From Candidatus Thiodiazotropha sp. (ex Epidulcina cf. delphinae) (GTDB taxonomy: Bacteria; Pseudomonadota; Gammaproteobacteria; Chromatiales; Chromatiaceae), in assembly GCA_025656505.1 (NCBI GenBank), contig JAHXHR010000025.1, forward strand, positions 1 through 34,318: a stretch of DNA of 34,318 bases, in the 5' to 3' direction. Shown piece by piece: positions 1 to 6,093 of this stretch; position 1 is the first letter of the stretch, and each line of letters starts with the position of its first letter. The notes beneath the pieces were generated by a model. The model was not told the origin of the DNA. It saw only the letters and a list, made by a program, of their open reading frames with translations, and did not search any database. A program made the translations under genes and the position numbers.

Positions 1-2
1 CC

Positions 3-74
3 CGATATGAGCGTTTAGCCATTACTTATCAAGCCATGCTCAGTTTGGTAGCCACTGTTATTTGGCTTAATTGA
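3..74 (+). pseudogene. C-terminal end of an IS5-type transposase (cut by window edge)
   Basis: The frame starting at position 3 reads RYERLAITYQAMLSLVATVI followed by WLN and a TGA stop at 72-74. The pattern RYE(K/R)xA..(Y/F)xAM..L.....IWL is the usual C-terminus of IS5-family DDE transposases. The TGA stop overlaps the terminal inverted repeat that follows, as is common for insertion sequences. Only the last 23 codons are visible, so whether the element is intact depends on sequence to the left of the window. Family assignment is from remembered C-terminal consensus, without a search. Confidence 0.6.
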
Positions 75-87
75 GAACGCCCCCTAG
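70..87 (+). repeat. Right terminal inverted repeat of the IS at the left edge
   Basis: ATTGAGAACGCCCCCTAG ends the transposase fragment. The same end recurs at both ends of the 167-bp element at 4641-4807, in inverted orientation. The outer CTAG may be a target-site duplication or part of the repeat. Confidence 0.65.
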
Positions 88-90
88 TAC

Positions 91-235
91 TGCCCATTAC
101 CCATAAGTCTGAAATATGGGAACAGACATGACATAACCTGTTGTTTTCGTTAGGTTCATATTTTTGTTGGCTGTTAGGGGCATGGTTTGTAACTCGTTGT
201 TTTTAAAGGGTGGAAATATTTGTGGGTAATGGGCA
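91..235. repeat. 145-bp inverted-repeat element (MITE-like) flanked by a direct repeat
   Basis: TGCCCATTACCCA at 91-103 is repeated in perfect inversion as TGGGTAATGGGCA at 223-235. Just outside, CCTAGTACTG occurs at 83-92 and again at 238-247 as a direct repeat, as expected of a target duplication. The interior is AT-rich with no ORF. The left copy of the direct repeat joins directly to the IS end at 87, so this element inserted next to, or into, the flank of that IS. Confidence 0.5.
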
Positions 236-258
236 GCCCTAGTACTGTTTAGAAACCC

Positions 259-329
259 GTAGGTCACGTTGCGCAGCTACGTGACACCCCCCTTGAGTCA
301 GGTAGCCGCTCCGCGTCAACCTGACCTAC
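259..329. repeat. Pair of inverted REP-like palindromes
   Basis: Positions 259-285 (GTAGGTCAC...GTGAC) and 297-329 (GTCAGGTAGC...CTGACCTAC) are each imperfect palindromes and are diverged inverted copies of each other: both have the core GTAGGTCA(C/G)GTT...GCTAC(G/C)TGAC. This is the layout of paired REP/BIME units lying between genes. It sits downstream of the hydrolase gene, which ends at 386 on the minus strand. Confidence 0.55.
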
Positions 330-385
330 TATTAAACTCAGCCTAATATCCGGCACGTAAAAAAGCCCTGGCGTGGCTTGATATA

Positions 386-1234
386 TCATTGAGTCTGGTT
401 CCGGCAGAAACGGATAAACTCATCCCAACCGCGTCGGTATACACCGGCATCCGCCAGAAAACCGTAATTATGGTCGCCGTTGAGTTCGAGAAAGCGTTTC
501 GGCTCATTAGCCAATGAAAACAGCTCCCTGCCATGGCTGTAGGGGATAATCTCATCCTTTCGGCTATGAACGACCATCACCGGCGTGTGAACGTCGGCCA
601 ACCGCTCGCGGGTATTGTAGCGGTATTTCGCCAACCAGCGTGCCGGCAACCAGGGATAGTGCTCAGCCGCAATGTCCGGCACCGAAGTGAATGTCGACTC
701 CAGCACCAGCCCCATGCTGGGATAGCGTGACGCCAGATAGGCCGCCACCGCACCGCCGAGGGAACGCCCGAACAGCAGAATCTCTTCACCCGGAATCCCC
801 TGCGTCACCGTCAGATAGCGCCATGCCGCCTCGGCGTCACGATAGATACCCGCTTCAGAGGGTGTCCCTTCGCTGCCGCCATATCCCCTGTAGTCGATGA
901 CCAGCACCGCCAGACCCAGCCGGTGAAAGAGTTCGAGAGACTCCAAGCGGTGTGAGATGTTGCCTGCATTGCCGTGAAAGAAAAGCAGGGCCGCTCGCGG
1001 CTCCTTGTGCGGAAGAAACCAGCCGGTCAGTTTAACGCGGTCTTCGGTGACCAGGGTGACCGGCTCGAACTCGAGCCCGAGCCGGTCCGGGGTCGCCACC
1101 AATCGGCGAGTCGGAAGATCCGGTAAGTGAATCAGATTCGTCTGGTTGAAATAGAGATAGAACAGCAGTATCAGATAGACTGAAAGGCCTATCAAAATAA
1201 GTGTTTGAACCTCTTTGAAGGACGGAGTCGGCAT
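386..1234 (-). CDS. Membrane-anchored alpha/beta hydrolase (BEM46/ABHD13/YfhR type)
   Basis: The 282-aa protein has an N-terminal membrane segment (about residues 11-29), then an alpha/beta hydrolase fold. Visible elements are the oxyanion-hole motif HGNAGN (87-92), the nucleophile elbow GRSLGG with Ser158, the acid Asp227 in SRKDEIIP, and His255 in NGDHNYGF. This complete triad and the N-terminal anchor match the BEM46/ABHD13/YfhR group, usually 270-300 aa, whose substrates are mostly unknown; an esterase or thioesterase role is a family inference. No clear ribosome-binding site precedes the ATG. The gene is transcribed toward the REP-like and IS sequences at the left edge and is probably monocistronic or follows the GDSL esterase gene 64 bp upstream. 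Confidence 0.85.
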   Translation of the reverse strand: MPTPSFKEVQTLILIGLSVYLILLFYLYFNQTNLIHLPDLPTRRLVATPDRLGLEFEPVTLVTEDRVKLTGWFLPHKEPRAALLFFHGNAGNISHRLESLELFHRLGLAVLVIDYRGYGGSEGTPSEAGIYRDAEAAWRYLTVTQGIPGEEILLFGRSLGGAVAAYLASRYPSMGLVLESTFTSVPDIAAEHYPWLPARWLAKYRYNTRERLADVHTPVMVVHSRKDEIIPYSHGRELFSLANEPKRFLELNGDHNYGFLADAGVYRRGWDEFIRFCRNQTQ

Positions 1235-1298
1235 ATCATGGATCAGGCGACATTGAGATCGTTGTCATTCATCCTAAGACAATCTCTTCTTAGCGTAC

Positions 1299-2333
1299 TC
1301 AGTGTGTTACCGGATATCGTCCAACACATTCCCGTTGCTTAGGGACGATAGGCCTCAATGCCTCATGCGCCTTCTCGGCAAGAATGCCATGGGTGGTCTT
1401 GGTCGGGTGGATACCGTCCCAGAACAGGTATCGCTTTGCCTTCTTACAGGCGAAAGGCGGTTCGCCGGGCATTATACAAGCTTCCCTGACGTTTTTCAGA
1501 CCGTAATTACCGGGATACGCCACTAAATCATGTACACTCCGGTAAAGATCGAGCCGTGCGATCTGCATCCTGGGAAGGGCCGCTCCCAGCGTGTCGAGCA
1601 GCGTACCGAGTTCCGCATTGAACCGGGCGGAAAAGATCGCGGCGGCCGGCGCGGCGCCCGGTGAGACAAGATCAAGGGTGCGAATTGCCGGCGTGAGTGA
1701 CAGGTCGGGGGCGTTCCCGACCAGGAATGTCCTTGCTCCCGAACCGTATAGGGCAAGGATATTATCCGATATCGCCGTCAGCGCGGCAGTAAGGATGTCA
1801 ACACTGGCCGCGCCTGTGCCGTCCACCGCAAGCGCTGCGACGGCGTCTCGCACGTCATTACTCCCAAGCGCGATCACGTACAGGGCGTCTCCCGGCGCCA
1901 CACTGCGGGCATCGGCGAAAAAGGCGCCGACCTGAGCCGTTAAATTGATACCGATCCCGTTATCGTGCGCACGCGCCCCACCCACGGCGTAGTTGGTCTT
2001 TTTGAGCTTTTTTCCGTTCTTTCCCTTGAATGCCGGCCCGACCGTATCACGGAGGTCCAGCGGCTTTGCAAACTGCTCAATCCAAGTGGCCCCATTGCTG
2101 AAGCGATTACCACCTCTCGCATAGGGCCCGTCGGGAATCAGCAGGGAATCGAGTGTGTCGTAAGGCGGTTTCAGCTTCCTCCCAGTGAGAAAATATGCGT
2201 TACCGGGATCGGACAGACTGTCGCCGAAGACAACGATCCGCTCGAACGGCTTATCGGCAACACTCAGACAGGGCGTCAGTAGTAAGGCCGCAAGGATACC
2301 CAGTAACCATGATTTTTGCTGTCTTTCCTGCAT
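1299..2333 (-). CDS. Secreted GDSL/SGNH-family esterase
   Basis: The start at 2333 is chosen because AGAGGAGG lies just upstream and it gives a classic signal peptide (basic MQERQQK, hydrophobic LLGILAALLL, cleavage near LSVA/DKP). A longer reading to 2465 would add 44 residues of non-signal sequence. The 344-aa protein shows the SGNH blocks in order: block I VVFGDSLSDPGN with nucleophile Ser39, block II NYAVGGA, block III ALGSNDV, and block V DGIHPT with the catalytic Asp and His. There is no C-terminal autotransporter barrel; length fits the stand-alone esterase/lipase members. It would hydrolyse ester-linked lipids or acylated sugars in the periplasm or outside the cell; the substrate cannot be told from sequence. 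Confidence 0.85.
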   Translation of the reverse strand: MQERQQKSWLLGILAALLLTPCLSVADKPFERIVVFGDSLSDPGNAYFLTGRKLKPPYDTLDSLLIPDGPYARGGNRFSNGATWIEQFAKPLDLRDTVGPAFKGKNGKKLKKTNYAVGGARAHDNGIGINLTAQVGAFFADARSVAPGDALYVIALGSNDVRDAVAALAVDGTGAASVDILTAALTAISDNILALYGSGARTFLVGNAPDLSLTPAIRTLDLVSPGAAPAAAIFSARFNAELGTLLDTLGAALPRMQIARLDLYRSVHDLVAYPGNYGLKNVREACIMPGEPPFACKKAKRYLFWDGIHPTKTTHGILAEKAHEALRPIVPKQRECVGRYPVTH

Positions 2334-2589
2334 TATGCCTCCTCTATTATAGAAATAAGGTTCATACGGGTTGCTTGTCGGTCGGACTATCACATGACTG
2401 GGACGTACGATCAAACAGTCATCCATAAAGACTGTGATGTGGTTACCGCTACCCTGATTCCTCACTAAAGATTGCGCCTTTTATGCCGTAATCTTTAACA
2501 AGGACGTTGATGTTCGATGCCTTCAAACCGATACCGGTTTGAAGGCGCAGCACCGGCAATACAATAAAGAGATGAATAGGGGTGTAACG

Positions 2590-3198
2590 ATGTATAGATT
2601 GCGAGCTTTCATGAGTCCACAGGGCCACACAACCGGTACGATGATAGCTTGTATTTTCCTCACCCTTTCGTTGCCGGTAATCGCAACGATTCAGGGTAGC
2701 GCACACGACTTCTCCGGAGAGGGCTGGTCCGAAAGCGAAAGCTGCGCCGTCTGTCATACACCACACAATGCGGACTTCTTCATGGACGCCCCGTTGTGGA
2801 ATCACGATATTTCCACCGCCACCTACACGCTCTACAGCAGCCCTACACTGGGTGTGATATCAGAGCAGCCTGGTCCGGGGAACGTCTCCCGTCTGTGCCT
2901 CTCCTGCCACGATGGTACGATTGCAATCGATTCGTTCGGTGGAAACAGCGGCCAGACCTACATTGCCGAACGGGCATCCCTGGGCACAGATCTGAGCAAT
3001 GACCACCCCATCGGCGTCAAGTGGAACCACCAGGGAGATAGAGGGTCCTATCCTTTGGGAAACGAGGTTGAGCTGTATGACGGCAAAGTCGAGTGCCCTT
3101 CCTGCCATGACGTTCACAACAACCGGGTCACGGGGGTGAAACTGCTGCGTTCCTCTCTGGAAGGATCCAGACTTTGCTTCCAATGCCACGATAAATAA
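2590..3198 (+). CDS. Periplasmic tetrahaem c-type cytochrome (doubled CXXCH type)
   Basis: Four haem-binding CXXCH motifs are present in order: CAVCH, CLSCH, CPSCH and CFQCH, the last near the C-terminus. The first two are separated by a long segment and the last two follow an NDHPIGVKW stretch typical of 'doubled CXXCH' cytochromes. The start at 2590 (MYRLRAF) is preceded by AGGGG about 8 bases upstream; the hydrophobic MIACIFLTLSLPVIA serves as signal peptide or membrane anchor. In-frame upstream ATGs at 2539 and 2572 would only lengthen the N-terminus. Such proteins are electron carriers in the periplasm, often paired with outer-membrane or respiratory partners, but no partner gene is adjacent, so the redox pathway is unknown. 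Confidence 0.85.
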   Translation: MYRLRAFMSPQGHTTGTMIACIFLTLSLPVIATIQGSAHDFSGEGWSESESCAVCHTPHNADFFMDAPLWNHDISTATYTLYSSPTLGVISEQPGPGNVSRLCLSCHDGTIAIDSFGGNSGQTYIAERASLGTDLSNDHPIGVKWNHQGDRGSYPLGNEVELYDGKVECPSCHDVHNNRVTGVKLLRSSLEGSRLCFQCHDK

Positions 3199-3501
3199 CA
3201 TAGAAAAAAAAATAATAACAAGTGGTTAGCGTTTATCTCCACAAGGCAAGGATTCCTGCGGCGTATGGCTGATAAACCATACGAAACGAGAAACGGAAAG
3301 TGATGATGCTACAGTATATAATCAGTACAATGCCGATAAGCTACAGAAATGCAACTGCTGACTGACCCATACACGCCTCCAGTGACGCCTGAATTTTCTC
3401 ACGGCGTCGGCAGAACCCATACTTTTTTTGCGGTAGAATGCTCCGTCAAAACACAACACGTTATCGCACCCAACCTTGATATACGCTTTTAGGATCGATC
3501 C
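3199..3501. other. Intergenic region, A-rich start and one small hairpin
   Basis: No ORF of note is seen here. After the cytochrome stop there is an A-rich run (about 3200-3220). A 7-bp inverted repeat CGTATGG...CCATACG at 3262-3283 forms a small hairpin without a following T-run, so it is not a convincing terminator. AGGATCG before the 3502 ATG is a plausible ribosome-binding site for the next gene. Confidence 0.5.
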
Positions 3502-3879
3502 ATGAAACTACTACTTACCTATATGCTTGCCGCCACATTCGCTACCGCTGTCTTGGCAGAGGTTCCCGCCGGTCATCCACCCGTGGATCACGAAGCCATA
3601 GCGAAACAGGCCGCTGAGCAGCCCATGCCGGATCTCAAGTCGATGACCCATGGCAAAGTCGTCAGCGTCCTTAATACCCAGGGATATACCTACATCGAGT
3701 TATCGCGGGATAAGGGAACCGCCTGGGTGGCCGTGCCTGAGACGGTAGTCAAGGCTGGAGATACCGTCCACTACAAAGACGGCCCTGCAATGCAAAATTA
3801 CAAAAGCCGGACGCTTGACAGAACCTTTCCCTCAGTGATCTTCTTGTCCCAAGTGATTGTCAACGCCGACACAAAATAG
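3502..3879 (+). CDS. Small periplasmic NrfJ-like protein
   Basis: The 125-aa protein begins with a signal peptide (MKLLLTYMLAATFATAVLA/EVP). The mature part has the pattern GKVVSVLNTQGYTYIELS, then TAWVAVPETVVKAGDTV and MQNYKSRTLDRTFPSVIF. From memory this resembles small secreted proteins annotated NrfJ or NrfJ-related in Shewanella and other proteobacteria (motifs Y(S/T)YIE, W.A.P, NFKS+TL.RTF). Their role is unproven; some are encoded near c-type cytochromes, and here the gene follows a tetrahaem cytochrome by 303 bp on the same strand. It lacks cysteines and CXXCH motifs, so it does not bind haem covalently. An OB-fold-like beta barrel is my guess from the alternating hydrophobic strands. 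Confidence 0.65.
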   Translation: MKLLLTYMLAATFATAVLAEVPAGHPPVDHEAIAKQAAEQPMPDLKSMTHGKVVSVLNTQGYTYIELSRDKGTAWVAVPETVVKAGDTVHYKDGPAMQNYKSRTLDRTFPSVIFLSQVIVNADTK

Positions 3880-3888
3880 CCTCATTGA

Positions 3889-3916
3889 CGGGTCAGCGTA
3901 AGCGTGCGCTGACCCG
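3889..3916. terminator. Bidirectional terminator-like hairpin between convergent genes
   Basis: CGGGTCAGCG (3889-3898) and CGCTGACCCG (3907-3916) form a perfect 10-bp stem with an 8-nt loop, in the 43-bp gap between the stop codons of the NrfJ-like gene (plus) and the last AOR-operon gene (minus). There is no long T-run on either side, so intrinsic termination may be partial. Confidence 0.55.
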
Positions 3917-3922
3917 CTCGGC

Positions 3923-4192
3923 TTAGCCGCCGCCCCGCCTGAAACAGAGATCGAATCGAGACCGAAAGCGTTCCATCTCAGACGAATCCGATCCACGGAA
4001 AATCAGTGCGACCCGGGTCGAGGGCATCTTGAGCGCGCCTAATTCGCTTTCACCCTCTGCTCCCAAGCTGATCTCGACACTCAACCGGCGATCTGAAATT
4101 ACAATCCGCTTTCCCCCTTCTTCGAGCCTGTATCGATAGTGTTGCCTGAGCGGTTGGAGGCTACGCAGGAATTCGGCATGTGTGATGGACAT
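3923..4192 (-). CDS. Small unknown protein of the AOR operon, C-terminal GGG
   Basis: The 89-aa protein begins MSITHAEFLRSLQPL; the start at 4192 has TTTTAGGATC directly before it, giving an AGGA ribosome-binding site that is part of the inserted repeat. An alternative ATG at 4222 lies inside that repeat and is unlikely to be original. The protein is predicted alpha-beta-rich (YRYRLEEGGKRIVISDRRLS, then ALIFRGSD) and ends in FDLCFRRGGG. I cannot name a domain. It is the fifth gene of the cluster; from memory, Aromatoleum-type AOR operons are described as aorABCDE with two small maturation genes last, so this would be the aorE position. The C-terminal glycines recall ubiquitin-like sulfur carriers such as the neighbouring MoaD-like protein, but that is speculation. 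Confidence 0.65.
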   Translation of the reverse strand: MSITHAEFLRSLQPLRQHYRYRLEEGGKRIVISDRRLSVEISLGAEGESELGALKMPSTRVALIFRGSDSSEMERFRSRFDLCFRRGGG

Positions 4193-4193
4193 G

Positions 4194-4341
4194 ATCCTAA
4201 AAACCGCAGTTGACCGCTCCATTCTGATACTAACCTACTGATATGAAAACTCGTAACTTCGATTTGCCTATTCACCAGCCGGGTAACCACGCTATGGGGC
4301 GAATGGCACGCTTTACCCCGCCCAACTGCGGTTTTTAGGAT
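4194..4341. mobile_element. 148-bp MITE-like element, family B, inside the AOR operon
   Basis: The left end ATCCTAAAAACCGCAGTTG and the right end CAACTGCGGTTTTTAGGAT (4323-4341) are perfect inverted repeats of about 19 bp. The interior has no gene. The same end sequence (CCTAAAAACCGCAGTTGG.CGGGGT) recurs at about 31005, and a variant (CCTAGAATCCTCAGTTGA) bounds the 294-bp element at 30371-30664. The element ends 1 bp before the start codon of the small gene at 4192 and supplies its AGGA. Confidence 0.7.
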
Positions 4342-4384
4342 GATCCGTTGATGCACCTGGGCTTCCACTGACATACCGTCAATC

Positions 4385-4639
4385 TCACCCTCCGGCGACG
4401 GGTGGCCACAGGGCTATGACATCCCCGTTCCGTAACAGGGACGCCCCACGCTGCGAAGGCGGCAGGAACATTCCGTTCCGCACCACCAGATGGGCCTGAG
4501 CGCGGGGCACGCGACAACGATCCATCAAATCGTAGACGGTTGCGCCGTCGGGTAGATCGACCATGACACTATGCCCCGCAGCACCGGCAGGAAGAAACGC
4601 CATCAGAGATGCAAACAGTTTCAACTCAACATGCGCCAT
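4385..4639 (-). CDS. MoaD/ThiS-family sulfur carrier of the AOR operon
   Basis: The 84-aa protein MAHVELKLFASLMAFLPAG... has the ubiquitin-like beta-grasp pattern: strand VELKLFASL, then SVMVDLPDGATVYDLMDRCRV, HLVVRNGMFL, and the C-terminal strand DVIALWPPVAGG. The terminal Gly-Gly is the adenylation/thiocarboxylation tail of MoaD, which donates sulfur to the dithiolene of molybdopterin. MoaD-like genes are standard companions of tungsten AORs, where they are thought to serve the tungstopterin. The start at 4639 is fixed by family alignment; a longer ATG at 4657 lies within the inserted repeat. Upstream of this ATG there is only repeat sequence (GAGAACGCCCCCTAGA), so the original ribosome-binding site appears lost. 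Confidence 0.8.
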   Translation of the reverse strand: MAHVELKLFASLMAFLPAGAAGHSVMVDLPDGATVYDLMDRCRVPRAQAHLVVRNGMFLPPSQRGASLLRNGDVIALWPPVAGG

Positions 4640-4640
4640 T

Positions 4641-4807
4641 CTAGGGGGCGTTCTCAATTACCTGAGTGAGCGTGATTCTGAGTCATTTTTCGTGCCGGCA
4701 AGGCGCGATGAGGCGCAATAGTCATTCTATTGCAACGAATCGCAACGCCGCCAGCGCGGAAAAGGGCCGGAATCACGCCGCGAACGATGATTGAGAACAC
4801 CCCCTAG
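4641..4807. mobile_element. 167-bp MITE-like element, family A, between AOR FAD and MoaD-like genes
   Basis: CTAGGGGGCGTTCTCAAT at 4641-4658 and ATTGAGAACACCCCCTAG at 4790-4807 are inverted ends differing at one position. The similarity extends inward less perfectly to GCGTGATTC. The ends match the IS5-type terminus at 70-87, so this is probably a non-autonomous derivative mobilised by that transposase. CTAG at both ends may be the target duplication. It begins 1 bp upstream of the MoaD-like start codon and ends 9 bp after the FAD-subunit stop codon. Confidence 0.75.
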
Positions 4808-4816
4808 TGTCCTATA

Positions 4817-6064
4817 CTAGCTAACACCCAGCACCGATCCCAGATAGGCTTCCATCAAGCGGGTCGGATCCTTCATTAAACGCTTCTTCCACTCGCCCAA
4901 CGGGACACGACTACGGATCAATCCCCCGAGTACGCCGATGTGCCGGGTATGCCCAAGGCAACCGGCGCCGATGAGATACTCGCCCTCGAATTGGAGTTGC
5001 AAATAACGGTATCTATCCTCATCCAGCAAGATCGATGACTCCCCCCCTTCGACACCCATCCATTGGCCGAAGGAGACCGAAATCAATCCCAGGGTATCCA
5101 GGATGTTCATATTAAGGCTGCCCTGATGAACAACGCTCTCTCCTGAGACCATGTTCGATGCAGCGATTCGGCCATGCTCCACCGCGGTAGGCTGAATCGC
5201 CTGCACGGCATAGCCGCCGGTGGAATAGTCCCGGGCTTGTGCAACATCCCCGGCGGCGAAGATCCCTTGTTGATTGGTCTCCAGATGGGCATTCACCAAC
5301 ACACCTTGGTCAATAGCGAGACCCGACCCCGCCAGAAACCCGATATTCGGACTGACTCCCATCGCCGTGATCACTAAGCCGGCGGACAAGCGATCTCCAT
5401 TCTCCAGGTTGACGGTTAACCCACTGTGGTCTTTTTCTATCCCGGCCACGCCACTACCGGTGATGATAGTGACGCCTCGGTCTTCACACCATGCCTTTAA
5501 CAGGTTGCCTGCCACCTCATCCAGCATCCGGGGAACCATGCGATCCGCCTTTTCCACCACCGTCAGTTGTACACCACGTCCAACCAGCGCTTCCAGGATG
5601 ATGCAACCGATGAATCCTGCGCCGATCAACGCCACCGACACACCCGGCTTGACCCGCTCGATAATGGCGCGGGCATCCGCCAGCGTCCAGCAGCTATGAA
5701 CGCCTGCTGAGTCGATGCCGGAAATCGGCGGTTTGACCGGGGTTGCACCCGATGCGATCAGCAGACGATCGAAGGTCAGCGCATCGCCCTGCGCCAGGGT
5801 TACCGACCTGTGTTGCGGATGAACGCCGGTGACGCTCTCCTGCAGGCGTTCTATCCGCCGTTCACTATAGTGGCTTTCCGATTTCCGCAGGTAGGCGCCT
5901 CGTTCGTCAATATCCTCGGCCAATAGATAGGGGATAGCCATACGGGAATAGGGTGGTTCCGGTTCGCCGCCGACCAAGGTGATTCGGGCGGAGAGATCCA
6001 GTTCGCGTATGGTGTCGCAAGCCATGACGCCTGCCGGTCCGGCGCCTATAACGATATGATGCAT
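4817..6064 (-). CDS. aorC: FAD/NAD(P)-dependent oxidoreductase subunit of the AOR complex
   Basis: The 415-aa protein has an N-terminal FAD-binding Rossmann motif (VIGAGPAGVMA), a second dinucleotide motif for NAD(P)H (VALIGAGFIGCIILEAL, about 145-160), the ATG.SPN-type segment (ITAMGVSPN) and the GIFAAGDVAQ motif that binds the FAD phosphate side. This is the pyridine nucleotide-disulfide oxidoreductase family without a redox-active CxxxxC pair. Position next to the AOR and ferredoxin subunits fits the NAD-reducing FAD subunit of Aromatoleum-type AorABC, which lets aldehyde oxidation be coupled to NAD. It follows the catalytic subunit by 29 bp. Nitrite-reductase-like or rubredoxin-reductase roles are alternatives if considered alone. 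Confidence 0.75.
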   Translation of the reverse strand: MHHIVIGAGPAGVMACDTIRELDLSARITLVGGEPEPPYSRMAIPYLLAEDIDERGAYLRKSESHYSERRIERLQESVTGVHPQHRSVTLAQGDALTFDRLLIASGATPVKPPISGIDSAGVHSCWTLADARAIIERVKPGVSVALIGAGFIGCIILEALVGRGVQLTVVEKADRMVPRMLDEVAGNLLKAWCEDRGVTIITGSGVAGIEKDHSGLTVNLENGDRLSAGLVITAMGVSPNIGFLAGSGLAIDQGVLVNAHLETNQQGIFAAGDVAQARDYSTGGYAVQAIQPTAVEHGRIAASNMVSGESVVHQGSLNMNILDTLGLISVSFGQWMGVEGGESSILLDEDRYRYLQLQFEGEYLIGAGCLGHTRHIGVLGGLIRSRVPLGEWKKRLMKDPTRLMEAYLGSVLGVS

Positions 6065-6093
6065 CTCAACTCATTGCTGATATCAGCGTGACG

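Noticed and set aside
3262-3283. Hairpin after the tetrahaem cytochrome as a terminator
   Set aside because: The 7-bp stem is short and AT-containing and is followed by A-rich, not T-rich, sequence.
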